From: Saccharothrix australiensis
GTDB taxonomy: Bacteria; Actinomycetota; Actinomycetes; Mycobacteriales; Pseudonocardiaceae
Reading direction: 5' to 3'
Length of the DNA stretch: 64,000 bases
Assembly: GCF_003634935.1 (NCBI RefSeq)
Contig: NZ_RBXO01000001.1
Coordinates: forward strand, 4,303,501-4,367,500
In this document: one piece after another, positions 1 through 8,357 of the stretch
Position numbering within the stretch: position 1 is the stretch's first letter
How the letters are laid out: every line of letters begins with the position of its first letter
Notes under the pieces: model-generated
Databases searched by the model: none
What the model saw: only the letters and a program-made list of their open reading frames with translations
Told to the model about the DNA's origin: nothing
Program-made: the position numbers and the translations under genes

Positions 1-481
1 GGAAGTCGAACGGCTCGTCCTCGGTCCACAGCCGCCGGATCACCGTGCACGCCTCGGCCAGGCGCGCCACCGCCTCGGCGGTGTCGTGGAAGGGCAGGCC
101 GTGCGCCTCGTACTCGCGCCGCGCCGACGGGTGGCCCGGCCGCGAACCCACGCCGATGCCGAAGTCCAGCCGTCCGCCGGAGACGACGTCGACCGTCGCG
201 GCGATCTTGGCCAGCACCGCGGGCGGTCGGAAGCGGTTGCTGGTCACGAGCAGGCCGAGGCGCAGTCGCCCGGTCCGCGCCGCGAGGGCCGACAGCAGCG
301 TCCACCCCTCGTAGGCCGGCCCGTTCGGGTCGCCGCCGATCGGCATCAGGTGGTCGAACAGCCACGCGTGCTCGATCTCCGGGATCGCGTCCGCCTCGCG
401 CCAGACCCGCAGGACGTCCTCGTAGTGGACCTGCGCGGGCGCGGTCATGATCCCGAAGCCGGGCCGGGTCGGGTGTGGCAT
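1..481 (-). CDS. LLM-class F420/FMN-dependent oxidoreductase (3' part outside window)
   Basis: Bacterial luciferase-like TIM-barrel oxidoreductase; 160 residues are visible and the C-terminal half lies outside the window. The readable protein carries family hallmarks: an early HAWLFDHLMPI segment, RLRLGLLVTSN in the middle, and VDVVSGGRLDFGIGVG, the strand-loop typical of flavin/F420 binding in this class. The ATG at 481 follows a GGAAAGGA ribosome site. It starts 32 bp after the aldo/keto reductase stop on the same strand, so the two probably share a transcript and the promoter facing the TetR gene. Substrate cannot be read from the sequence. F420 rather than FMN is inferred from the actinobacterial setting. 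Confidence 0.85.
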   Translation of the reverse strand, partial: MPHPTRPGFGIMTAPAQVHYEDVLRVWREADAIPEIEHAWLFDHLMPIGGDPNGPAYEGWTLLSALAARTGRLRLGLLVTSNRFRPPAVLAKIAATVDVVSGGRLDFGIGVGSRPGHPSARREYEAHGLPFHDTAEAVARLAEACTVIRRLWTEDEPFDF

Positions 482-513
482 GGGGTCTGTCGTCCTTTCC
501 AGCGCGGGGCGGG

Positions 514-1533
514 TCAGCGACGGCGCAGCGCCGGGTCGAGCAGCGCGGGCGGGGTGTCGTGCTTCTCGTCCGGGGCCAGGTCGACGCCGGGTGCGACGAT
601 CCCGTCGATCGCGTCGAGCACGTCGGGCGTGAGCACCGTGTCCGCGGCGGCGAGCTGCGAGCGCAGGTGCTCCGGCGTGCGGGGGCCGATGATCGCGCTC
701 GTCACGGCCGGGTGCGCGGTCACGAACCCGAGCGCGAGCTGGATCAGGGTCAGGCCGGCCTCGGCGGCGACGCCGACCAGCCGCTCGACGGCGTCGAGCT
801 TGGCCCGGTTGGCGGGCGCGGAGAGGTCGAACCGCCCCGGCATGAACGTCGAGCGGTTGGTGGCGACCTCCCGGCCCCTGCGGACCGCGCCGGACAGCCA
901 GCCGCCCGCCAACGGGCTCCACACCAGGACGCCGAGCCCGTACTGCTCGGTCACGGGCAGCACGTGGGACTCGACACCGCGCTGGAGGACCGAGTAGCCG
1001 GGCTGCTCGGTGGCGTACCGGCCCAGGTGGTGCTCGCGGGCGGCCCACTGGGCCTGCACGATGCGGTACGCGGGGTACGTCGAGGTGCCGAAGTAGCGGA
1101 TCTTCCCCGCGTTCCGCAGGTCGGTCAACGCCGACAGCGTCTCCTCGTCGTCGGTGGCCGGGTCCCACCGGTGCACCTGGTAGAGGTCGATGTGGTCGAC
1201 GCCGAGCCGGCGCAGGCTGTCCTCCACGGCGGTGAACAGCCAGCGGCGCGAACCGCCCTGGTGGTGGCCGCCGTCCCGCATGGGCAGGCCGGCCTTGGTG
1301 GCGAGCACGACGTCGTCCCGACGGCCGGCGATGGCCTTGCCGACCATCACCTCCGAGTCGCCCGCGCTGTAGTGGTCGGCGGTGTCGACGACGTTGACGC
1401 CGGCTTCGAGCGCGCTGTCGACCAGGGCGGTGACCACGCCCTGGTCGGTCTGCCCGATCCGGCCGAAGTTCATCGCGCCGAGCGAGAGCGCGCCGACCTG
1501 CACTCCGGTCCGACCGAGGGTGCGGTGTCGCAT
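514..1533 (-). CDS. Aldo/keto reductase
   Basis: NADPH-dependent (beta/alpha)8 aldo/keto reductase of 339 residues, full length for the family. The catalytic tetrad is intact: D50 in VVDTADHYSAG, Y55 in the same motif, K80 in VLATKAGL and H121 in LYQVHRWD. The ATG at 1533 is preceded by GAGAGGAAC at good spacing. The gene is transcribed away from the TetR gene at 1694, with two copies of an operator-like sequence between them, so repression by that TetR protein is the natural reading. The downstream LLM oxidoreductase is probably co-transcribed; together they look like a small redox detoxification unit. The physiological aldehyde or ketone is unknown. Confidence 0.92.
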   Translation of the reverse strand: MRHRTLGRTGVQVGALSLGAMNFGRIGQTDQGVVTALVDSALEAGVNVVDTADHYSAGDSEVMVGKAIAGRRDDVVLATKAGLPMRDGGHHQGGSRRWLFTAVEDSLRRLGVDHIDLYQVHRWDPATDDEETLSALTDLRNAGKIRYFGTSTYPAYRIVQAQWAAREHHLGRYATEQPGYSVLQRGVESHVLPVTEQYGLGVLVWSPLAGGWLSGAVRRGREVATNRSTFMPGRFDLSAPANRAKLDAVERLVGVAAEAGLTLIQLALGFVTAHPAVTSAIIGPRTPEHLRSQLAAADTVLTPDVLDAIDGIVAPGVDLAPDEKHDTPPALLDPALRRR

Positions 1534-1612
1534 GACCGTGTTCCTCTCCTTGGCGATCGCGGCGCGGGCGCGCCGCGTGGCCCACCGGTCCGCGCTCTGC
1601 CATGATGAGCAA

Positions 1613-1656
1613 ACGGAACCGTGTCCCGATTCCGACGATACGGAACCATGTCCCGT
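1613..1656. promoter_or_regulatory. Paired TetR-type operator between AKR and TetR genes
   Basis: Two 16-bp direct copies, ACGGAACCGTGTCCCG (1613-1628) and ACGGAACCATGTCCCG (1640-1655), lie 27 bp apart. Each is an imperfect palindrome: ACGGAAC-CAT-GTCCCGT pairs at six of seven arm positions. The site is midway between the divergent start codons of the aldo/keto reductase and the TetR regulator, the usual place for a TetR dimer to control both directions. Binding itself is inferred. Confidence 0.6.
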
Positions 1657-1693
1657 TTAGCAAGGCGGTGTCGAGCAGTGGAGGTACGACGCG

Positions 1694-2284
1694 GTGAGTG
1701 AGGAAGACCGGGGCGCGCGGCAGGTGGCGCGCCCCAAGCGGGCCGACGCCCGGCGCAACGAGAAGACCCTGCTCGACGCCGCCGCCGCGATCTTCGTGAC
1801 GTCGGGAGTGGAGGCGCCGGTGCGCGACATCGCGGCCAAGGCCGGTGTCGGGACGGCCACGATCTACCGGCACTTCCCCACCCGGGCGGACCTGATCATC
1901 GCCGTCTACCGGCACCAGGTCGACGCGTGCGCCGAAGCGGGCCCGGACCTGCTGGCGGCAGGCCCCACCCCGCACGCCGCGCTGGGGCGGTGGATCGACC
2001 TCTTCGTGGACTTCCTGGTCACCAAGCACGGCCTGGCCGCCGTGCTCCAGCCCGACCACGCCGGGTTCGACGCGCTGCACGCGTACTTCCTCGACCGCCT
2101 CGTGCCCGTCTGCGCCCGCCTGCTGGACGCGGCGGCCGAGTCCGGCGAGATCCGGCCGGACGTGCAGGCGTACGAGCTGATGCGCGGTGTCGGCAACCTC
2201 TGCATCGGCGCGGACAGCGATCCCCGCTACGACGCGCGCCGCCTGGTCGCGCTCCTCATCGCGGGTCTCCGCCGACCCGACTGA
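1694..2284 (+). CDS. TetR/AcrR family transcriptional regulator
   Basis: DNA-binding repressor of 196 residues, typical TetR length. The N-terminal helix-turn-helix spans about residues 42-62 (VRDIAAKAGVGTATIYRHF), followed by a helical ligand-binding domain resembling the SbtR/TetR_C group. The GTG at 1694 is the annotated start. Being divergent from the aldo/keto reductase with paired palindromes between them, it likely represses that gene and itself until a small-molecule ligand binds. The ligand is unknown. Its 3' end runs directly into a 16-bp tandem repeat whose unit resembles the last codons of the gene. Confidence 0.92.
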   Translation: MSEEDRGARQVARPKRADARRNEKTLLDAAAAIFVTSGVEAPVRDIAAKAGVGTATIYRHFPTRADLIIAVYRHQVDACAEAGPDLLAAGPTPHAALGRWIDLFVDFLVTKHGLAAVLQPDHAGFDALHAYFLDRLVPVCARLLDAAAESGEIRPDVQAYELMRGVGNLCIGADSDPRYDARRLVALLIAGLRRPD

Positions 2285-2344
2285 CCGCCGACCGGACTGA
2301 CCGCCGACCGGACTGACCGCCGACCGGACTGGCCGCCGACCGGA
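2281..2344. repeat. 16-bp tandem repeat, 4 copies, at the TetR stop codon
   Basis: Four head-to-tail copies of CTGACCGCCGACCGGA; the fourth has one change (CTGGCC). The first copy contains the TGA stop of the TetR gene, and the preceding codons (CCGCCGACCCGA) look like a decayed earlier copy, suggesting expansion by slippage from the gene end. Confidence 0.85.
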
Positions 2345-2408
2345 CTGACGCAACCGCGCCGCGCCGCACGCCATCGGCAGCCGGGGAGCGACCGCGCCAC
2401 CGCACGAG

Positions 2409-2444
2409 CCGGGGGCCGGGGACGAGTCGTCCTCCGGCCCCCGG
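2409..2444. terminator. Bidirectional hairpin terminator
   Basis: Perfect 11-bp inverted repeat CCGGGGGCCGG / CCGGCCCCCGG whose interior (GGACGA / TCGTCC) extends the stem past one bulged T. It lies between the convergent ends of the TetR gene and the DUF4082 protein gene, so it can serve both. No U-tract is present, as is usual in high-GC actinomycetes. Confidence 0.65.
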
Positions 2445-2477
2445 CACCTCCGACGCGAGGAACCCAGCGACCGAACC

Positions 2478-5400
2478 TCAGCCCGACGCGGCCTCGAACA
2501 CCACGTCCACCCAGAAGTTCGTCCCACCGGCCGCCACCGTCGACGGCATCCCCTCACCCGACCCGAAGACCCCGGCCGGCCCCTCGGGCGTGGCCAACGG
2601 CGGTGAGTCGACCCGGTACCCCGCGAAGTACCCCTCGCTCAACGCCGGGTACCCGCCGGGCACCGTGTAGCTGCCGACGTAGACCTCGCCGGCCGCCACC
2701 GGCACCGGCGAGGCGAAGGTCAAGGTCTGCCACCCCTCCCCCGTCACGCCCGTGAACGGCCCGGTCGCCAGCCGCGTCCCGTCCGACGCCCACAGGTTCC
2801 CGGTGTGCGGACCGGGGTTCGCCCCGGTCTGGTAGAACCGCACGCCGGTGACGACCCCGTCGACGGTCGGCGTGAACCGCACACCCACGTGCTGGAAGGA
2901 CGTGAAGGGCTTCCACCGGATGTCCGGCAACGCCGCGCCGCTGAACAGGGAGCACGGGCACACCTGCGTCGCCGTCGTGGTGAACCGCCAGGTGACCGGG
3001 GTCGGCATCGCGTTCGCGGCCTCGTCCACCGCCCGCACGCTCACCGCGTGCCGGGTGTTCGCCGACAGCCGCGCCTTGGGCGTCCAGACCACCGTGCGGC
3101 CGTCCTCGGTCCTGCTCAGCGTCCCGTCGACCCGCGAACCGCCCCCGTCGGTGACGGTGACGGTGGTGTCCGCCAGGTCGACCGGCTCGTCGAACGACGC
3201 CGTGACCGGCCCGTCCAGGTCGACCTCCGTCGCGTCGTCCAACGGCGTGTGCCCGCCGCCGACCGGCGGCACGGTGTCGCCGCTGAACGTGTAGACGACG
3301 TCCACCCAGTAGTTGTTGCCCTGGTGGGTGTTGGTCGGGAACCCGCTGCCCGCGACGTAGACGCCGTTGGGGCTGTCCCAGGCGTTGCGCGGCGCGCTCA
3401 ACGGCGGCGAGTCGACCCCGCGGCCCTGGTAGTAGCCGTAGTCGACCGCGAACCGGCCGCGCGGCGCGGTGTAGGACGCCACGTAGGTCGTCCCCGCGCG
3501 GACGTCGACCGGTGTCGCGAAGGTCAGCGTCTGCCAGCCCGTCGCCGTCTCCCCGGTGAAGGTCCCCGTCGCCAGCCGGTCGCCGGTCGCGGACCACAGC
3601 GAGCCGGTGTGGGTGCCGGTGTTGCCTTCGCCCTTGTAGAACCGCACGCCGGTCACCCGGCCGTGGTGCGCGGCCTTGAACCGGACGCCGAGTTCGTGGG
3701 CGGCGCCGTCGCCCGCCGACGGGACGGTGGGCACGGTGGCGGCGCTGAACAGCGAGCACGGGCAGGCGGTCGACGCCTCGGTGGTGATCTTCCAGGTCGT
3801 CGTGGGCGTCGCGTTGCCGTGGACGTCCGCGACGACCGCGTGCGCGGTGTAGGCGGTGTTCGGCGCGAGCACCGCGCCCGGCCGCCACGTGACGGTCCTG
3901 CCGTCGTCGGACAGCTCGGCCGTGCCGGTCAGCCGGACGCCGCCCGGATCGGTCAGCCACACCCTCGGCGACGCCGGGTCGACCGCCTCGTCGTAGGTCA
4001 GGGTCAGCGGACCGCCCACCGGCACGCCGGTCCCGTCCGGCGCGGGGGTGCGCGCGAGGACGGTCGGCGGTGTGCGGTCGCCGTCGACGCCGTTGCGGTA
4101 CACGACGTCCACCCAGTAGTTGTTCCGGTTGTGGCTGGCCGAGGGGAAACCGCCGCCGTAGCGGAAGACGCCGTTGCCGCCGTCCTCGCCGTGGGCGAGC
4201 GCCCGTATCCCGCCGTAGGACGCCTGGTTGCCGAAGAAGCCGGGGTCCACGGCGTAGCGGCCGTTCGGCGCGTGGTACGACACGACGTAGGTCGTGTTGG
4301 CCTGCACGCTGACCGGGGACAGGAAGGTCAGCGTCTGCCAGCCGGTGGTCGTCTCGTCGGTGAACGTACCGGTGGCCAGCAGCAGCCCGGTGGCCGACCA
4401 GAACGAGCCGGTGTGCGTGCCGGTGTTGCCGGGCCCCTTGTAGAACCGGACGCCCAGCACCTCGCCCCGGCCGTCGAACCGGACCTTCGCGCCGACCTCC
4501 ACGGCGGCGGTGTCCGCGACGGCCGGCTCGACCGGCGTGGTGAAGTCGTCCCACACCGTGCACGGGCAGGCCGCCGGGCGCGGTGAGCCCGTGGTGAACG
4601 CCCAGGTGTGCGCGGCGCTCCGGTTGCCGGCCGGGTCGCGCACCCGCGCCGACGCCGTGTACGGGGTGCCGGGCGCGAGAGCGGCGGACGGGACGAACCG
4701 CGCCGCCGTGCCGTCGACCGACGTCGTGCCGGCGACCGCGCCGCCCGGTCCGGTGAGGGTGAACTCGACCGAGCCGGGGTCGACGACCTCGTCGTAGGTG
4801 ACGTGCACGGCGGTGGTCGGCGGCACGCTGCCCGCGCCGGGACCGGGGCGCAGGTCGGCGACGCCGGGCGCACGCGTGTCGGGCCCGGCTTCCGGCGCCC
4901 ACACCACGTCGACCCAGTAGTTGCTGCCGCGGGTGCTCGCGTTCGGGAAGCCGCCGCCGGCGCGGAACACGCCGTTCGCGCCCTCGCCCGCGCCGCTCTG
5001 GAGCGCGGTCAGCGGCTCTAGGTGCCGGGCCGACGTGGTGAAGTAGTCGGTGTCGACCGAGAAGTGGCCGGTCGGCGAGAGGTAGGACGCCACGTAGACC
5101 TGGTTGCCGTCGACCGCGACGGGGCTCGGGAACAGCAGCGTCTGCCAGCCGCCCGCGGTCTCGTCGGTGAACGTGCCGGTCGCCAGCCGCACCCCGGTGG
5201 CGCTCCACAGGCTGCCGGTGTGGGTCCCGGTGTTGCCGGGTCCCTTGTAGAACCGCACGCCGCGCACGAAACCGGTAGACGCCGCGCGCCACCGGACGCC
5301 CAGCTCCATCGCGGAGGGGTCGGCGAGGTCGGGTGTGGCGGGTGTGTCGTGGTCGGTCCACAGGCCGCACGGGCAGACCCGCGCGGCGACCGCGGTCGTG

Positions 5401-5894
5401 GCGGACGCCGTGCCCAGTGGGTTGCGCCCGGCGTCCAGGGCGCGGGCGAGCAGCGTGGCCTGGCCCGAGGCGGTCGGCGTGTAGGTGTGGCGCCACGTCG
5501 AGCCGCCCGCCTGCCACGTGGCCGCGCCCCACCGGGAGCCGCCGTCGGTGGACACCTCGACGGCCGCGACGGCGTCGGGCTCGGTCAGCGTGCCGGAGAA
5601 CGCGTAGGGCGTGCCGACGGTGGCCCCGGCGGGCACGTCGGTGAACTCGACGGCCGGCGTCGCGGCGGGCTCCGCGACGGCCCGCGACTGGGTGGGCCCC
5701 AGCGGGACGAGCAGGGCCACCGCGAGCGCGGCGACCGCGAACAACCGCGTCCGCGCACCGGGTCCGCGCCGAGGGACACCAGGTCCGCGCCGAGGGACAT
5801 CGGGGCCGCGCTCCGGGGTATCGGGTGTGCGCCGTGGGGTATCGGGTCTGTGCCGCGGGACCGCGGACACTCGTAAGGCGTCGGGTAACGACAT
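2478..5894 (-). CDS. Secreted DUF4082 / bacterial Ig-like repeat protein
   Basis: Exported 1138-residue protein built of repeats. An unusual Arg/Pro-rich N-region (residues 1-50) precedes a hydrophobic signal segment (LFAVAALAVALLVPLG, about 51-66). The mature part has four DUF4082 modules, each opening with a CPC(G/S/T) motif and ending NYWVDVVW/Y (NFWVDVVF in the last), alternating with three SbsA/Big_5 Ig-like domains (YDEAVDPAS, ending TTTWKITT). No catalytic domain is visible, so a surface, adhesive or polysaccharide-associated role is inferred. The ATG at 5894 with GGAGAGG upstream is chosen over the farther upstream ATG at 6236, which would add about 114 residues of Arg-rich non-signal sequence. 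Confidence 0.85.
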   Translation of the reverse strand: MSLPDALRVSAVPRHRPDTPRRTPDTPERGPDVPRRGPGVPRRGPGARTRLFAVAALAVALLVPLGPTQSRAVAEPAATPAVEFTDVPAGATVGTPYAFSGTLTEPDAVAAVEVSTDGGSRWGAATWQAGGSTWRHTYTPTASGQATLLARALDAGRNPLGTASATTAVAARVCPCGLWTDHDTPATPDLADPSAMELGVRWRAASTGFVRGVRFYKGPGNTGTHTGSLWSATGVRLATGTFTDETAGGWQTLLFPSPVAVDGNQVYVASYLSPTGHFSVDTDYFTTSARHLEPLTALQSGAGEGANGVFRAGGGFPNASTRGSNYWVDVVWAPEAGPDTRAPGVADLRPGPGAGSVPPTTAVHVTYDEVVDPGSVEFTLTGPGGAVAGTTSVDGTAARFVPSAALAPGTPYTASARVRDPAGNRSAAHTWAFTTGSPRPAACPCTVWDDFTTPVEPAVADTAAVEVGAKVRFDGRGEVLGVRFYKGPGNTGTHTGSFWSATGLLLATGTFTDETTTGWQTLTFLSPVSVQANTTYVVSYHAPNGRYAVDPGFFGNQASYGGIRALAHGEDGGNGVFRYGGGFPSASHNRNNYWVDVVYRNGVDGDRTPPTVLARTPAPDGTGVPVGGPLTLTYDEAVDPASPRVWLTDPGGVRLTGTAELSDDGRTVTWRPGAVLAPNTAYTAHAVVADVHGNATPTTTWKITTEASTACPCSLFSAATVPTVPSAGDGAAHELGVRFKAAHHGRVTGVRFYKGEGNTGTHTGSLWSATGDRLATGTFTGETATGWQTLTFATPVDVRAGTTYVASYTAPRGRFAVDYGYYQGRGVDSPPLSAPRNAWDSPNGVYVAGSGFPTNTHQGNNYWVDVVYTFSGDTVPPVGGGHTPLDDATEVDLDGPVTASFDEPVDLADTTVTVTDGGGSRVDGTLSRTEDGRTVVWTPKARLSANTRHAVSVRAVDEAANAMPTPVTWRFTTTATQVCPCSLFSGAALPDIRWKPFTSFQHVGVRFTPTVDGVVTGVRFYQTGANPGPHTGNLWASDGTRLATGPFTGVTGEGWQTLTFASPVPVAAGEVYVGSYTVPGGYPALSEGYFAGYRVDSPPLATPEGPAGVFGSGEGMPSTVAAGGTNFWVDVVFEAASG
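5760..5843 (-). repeat. 21-bp in-frame tandem repeat coding a Pro/Arg heptapeptide in a signal-peptide N-region
   Basis: Four in-frame copies encode DTPRRTP, DTPERGP, DVPRRGP and GVPRRGP (about residues 18-45) just before the hydrophobic signal core of the DUF4082 protein. The repeat gives the export signal an abnormally long basic, proline-rich N-region. Confidence 0.8.
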
Positions 5895-6092
5895 CGGCTT
5901 CCCGCCTCTCCGCCAAGGCCGGACGGCCCCGGTTCCACGCCGGGCATCGGTGGGGCGACGCGAGCCGTTACCGGACGAGGCCGGGGCGGCTGCGGCGCGG
6001 AGGGCCGGGGGAACCGTTGCCGCACCGGCGAATGCGCGTGGACGGTCGCGGTGGGACGGTCCCGCCGCGCGGGCCGCCGGGGCAGGGCCCGC

Positions 6093-6459
6093 ACGTACCG
6101 CCGGCTGTTCGCCGCGCGGGTGACCGCGCTGCTCGGCACCGGTCTGGCCACCGTCGCTCGGCCTGCCCGCCCACGACGTCGCCGGCGCGGACGCGGGCGC
6201 GGTCCTGTGCACCGCCCTGGCGATCAAGATGGTCACCTACGTCGGCATCGGGGCCGGCGGCCGGCGCGCTCGCGGCCAGGGTGCCGCGCGGGACCGCGCT
6301 CGTGGCGCTCGACTGCGTGCGCGCGGCCGGCGCGCTCGCCCTGCCGCGGGTGGACGCCGTGTGGCAGGTCCACGCCTGGTCCTCCTGCTGCGCGTCCGCC
6401 GCGTTCACCCCGATCTTCCAGGCCACCATGCCGGACGTCCTCACCGCGCGGCGGGGCAG
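6093..6459 (+). pseudogene. Frameshifted fragment of an MFS exporter (EntS-like)
   Basis: Three successive reading frames each encode one piece of the N-terminal part of a major facilitator exporter: YRRLFAARVTALLGTGLATVA from 6096, then AHDVAGADAGAVLCTALAIK-MVTYVGIG in the next frame, then ALAARVPRGTALVALDCVRA through FTPIFQATMPDVL up to about 6459. Two frameshifts plus loss of roughly the last two thirds (family about 400 residues) show a decayed gene. It ends a few bases from the convergent MbtH gene and fits the remains of a metabolite export function beside the NRPS relic. Confidence 0.75.
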
Positions 6460-6465
6460 CGCGGG

Positions 6466-6669
6466 TCAGCGGTCCGCGCGCTCCCGGCCGATGCGGCGGC
6501 GCAGGCTCAACGGCCGGATGTCCGTCCACACCCGCTCGATGTGCGCCAGGCACTCCTCCCTGGTGCCGCGGACGCCGGCGTCGGACCAGCCCGGCACGTC
6601 CGCCCGGTCCACCGGCCAGATCGAGTACTGCTCCTCGTGGTTGACCACGACCTTGTAGACGTCCCCCAC
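6466..6669 (-). CDS. MbtH-like NRPS accessory protein
   Basis: Small 67-residue protein with the MbtH signature almost complete: VVVNHEEQYSIWP near the N-terminus, then PGWSDAG, CLAHIERVWTDIRPLSLRRR at the C-terminus, including the conserved tryptophans. MbtH proteins bind and activate or solubilise NRPS adenylation domains. The GTG at 6669 is chosen because it gives the usual family length and follows one base after the adenylation-domain stop at 6671, so the genes are translationally linked. The only nearby A domain looks inactive, so this protein probably acts on an NRPS elsewhere or is a remnant. Confidence 0.9.
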   Translation of the reverse strand: MGDVYKVVVNHEEQYSIWPVDRADVPGWSDAGVRGTREECLAHIERVWTDIRPLSLRRRIGRERADR

Positions 6670-6670
6670 G

Positions 6671-7897
6671 TCAGGAGGCCCCCTCCACCGGGAACGGCGA
6701 CGCGGCGGGCGCGGGCACCCGGTCCACCCGCCCGGCGAACTCCAGGTTGCCGTCCGGCAGTTCGCGCGCCAGGTCACCGGTCCGGTACAGCCGCGCGCCG
6801 GGCTCGCCGCCGAACGGGTCGGGCACGAACCGGTCGGCGGTCAGGCCGGGCCGCGCCCAGTAGCCGTGCGCCACGCCGACACCGCCGACGAACAGCTCGC
6901 CGAGCGCGCCGCGCGGCACCGGCCTCATCGCGCCGTCGAGCAGGTGGACCCGCACGCCGGGCAGCGCGGTCCCGATCGGCACCCGGCCCGAGCCCCGCGC
7001 GGTGACCTCGTACGCGGTGCACGACACCGCCGCGCCGGCCGGGCCGTAGGCGTTGACGATCCGGCGCACCGGGCCGCCCAGCCACGCCGCGACGTCCTCG
7101 AACCGCAGGTCCGCGCCGCTCACCACGAGCACGCCCGCCCACTCGGTCGCGCGCTCGGGCACGTGGTCCGCCGCCAGCAGCCGCAGGTGCGAGGGCGTCG
7201 TCTTGACGAAGCTCAGCCCCGTGTCGCCGCGCGCCGAGGTCGGGAGGTCCGCGCGCAGCCACAGCGTCCGACCGGCCAGCAGCGGGCAGTACAGGCTGGG
7301 CACGGCCAGGTCGAACGCGAGCGACGAGTGCAGCACCGCGCCGGTGCCCTCGTCCAACCCGAACGCGCCGACCGCCCAGCGGAGCTGGTTCACCACGTTC
7401 CCGTGGGACAGCACGACGCCCTCGGGGTCACCGGTCGACCCGATCGCGTACAGCACGCACACCACGTCGTCCGGCCCCGTGTCGACGCCCAGCGGCGTGA
7501 ACCGGACGCCCACCACCTCGGCCGCGGTCGTCACGCGGACACCGGGGTACCGCCGGGCCAGCGGCGGGTCCGTCACCAGCACCCGCGTCCCGGTGTCCCG
7601 CAACAGGTGCTCGACGCGCGCGGCCGGGCACGACGGGTCGAGCGGCAGGTAGGCCGCGCCCGATTTGAGGACGCCGAGCAGCACCGCCACCGTCTCGGGC
7701 ACGCGGTGCAGCAGCACGCCCACCACGTCACCGCGACCGACGCCCAGCGCGCGCAGGTGGTGCGCCCACGCGTTCGCGCGGCCGTCCAGCCGCCGGTAGC
7801 TCCACCGCACGTCGGGCGCCGCGACGGCGACCGCCTCCGGCGTCACGGCCGCCTGCGCCGCGACGAGGTCGTGCACGCACCCGTCACGCCCGTCCAC
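6671..7897 (-). CDS. Truncated, probably inactive NRPS-type adenylation domain
   Basis: AMP-forming adenylation domain of about 408 residues, lacking the mobile C-terminal subdomain. Family motifs are recognisable but altered: the phosphate-binding loop reads AIGSTGDPEG (Glu where Lys is usual), the NxYGPTE motif reads NAYGPAG (the metal-contacting Glu is lost), YRTGDLA is intact, and after GRVDR the sequence ends in a short Ala/Pro tail without the hinge or the catalytic lysine of motif A10. No thiolation or condensation domain is attached. GTG at 7897 is preferred over GTG at 7906 because the latter sits directly on the ribosome site. Loss of amino-acid activation is inferred; a scaffold role cannot be excluded. 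Confidence 0.8.
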   Translation of the reverse strand: MDGRDGCVHDLVAAQAAVTPEAVAVAAPDVRWSYRRLDGRANAWAHHLRALGVGRGDVVGVLLHRVPETVAVLLGVLKSGAAYLPLDPSCPAARVEHLLRDTGTRVLVTDPPLARRYPGVRVTTAAEVVGVRFTPLGVDTGPDDVVCVLYAIGSTGDPEGVVLSHGNVVNQLRWAVGAFGLDEGTGAVLHSSLAFDLAVPSLYCPLLAGRTLWLRADLPTSARGDTGLSFVKTTPSHLRLLAADHVPERATEWAGVLVVSGADLRFEDVAAWLGGPVRRIVNAYGPAGAAVSCTAYEVTARGSGRVPIGTALPGVRVHLLDGAMRPVPRGALGELFVGGVGVAHGYWARPGLTADRFVPDPFGGEPGARLYRTGDLARELPDGNLEFAGRVDRVPAPAASPFPVEGAS

Positions 7898-8195
7898 GGA
7901 CCTCACCCTCCCCGAGCCTCACGGGCGCGGTCGGAGTCGCCGCGGCCGGACGGCCGGGCCGGACCCGCGAGCCGGGCGCCCCGCGCGCGGACCCCGACCG
8001 GCGCGCCGCCCCACCCGCACGGCGTCGCGCGGGCGGACCGCCGCACGGCCGCACCCCCGCGCCGCGCCGCGCCCGCCCGGCGACGGCCGGAGCGCGACGT
8101 CGACCGGCGAACCGCCCGACGACGAACGCGGCACGACGCACCGGACACTCCCCTCGCGCGCGGCGGCGACCAGCACGACCGATCGGAAAGCGGCG

Positions 8196-8213
8196 TCCGA
8201 CGACAATCCGACG
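8196..8213. promoter_or_regulatory. Heptad direct repeat (SARP-type spacing)
   Basis: TCCGACG-ACAA-TCCGACG: two identical heptads with a 4-bp spacer, an 11-bp period typical of SARP binding sites. It lies about 300 bp upstream of the adenylation-domain gene. Chance occurrence is possible. Confidence 0.35.
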
Positions 8214-8329
8214 GCGATTGCGCGTCCGCTCGGGGTGGACTCCCGCGGACCCGCCCCGGCTACCGTCGACCCCAGATCCCCCGGTCTTCCCCGACTCGGT
8301 CGACTGCTCCGCAGCGGCCGACACTTCGC

Positions 8330-8357
8330 ATACTAGCGATCGGGGCCATCCAGGCAA
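8330..8357 (-). promoter_or_regulatory. Candidate sigma70-type promoter for the adenylation-domain/MbtH unit
   Basis: On the minus strand TTGCCT (8357-8352) and TAGTAT (8335-8330) are separated by 16 bp, a good housekeeping-type match in a locally AT-richer patch. Transcription would start near 8322 and give a leader of about 420 nt before the adenylation-domain gene. Confidence 0.4.

Noticed and set aside
5895..6236. N-terminal extension of the DUF4082 protein from ATG 6236
   Set aside because: It lacks any signal or domain and overlaps the region of the MFS remnant on the other strand; ATG 5894 has a good ribosome site and precedes the signal peptide.
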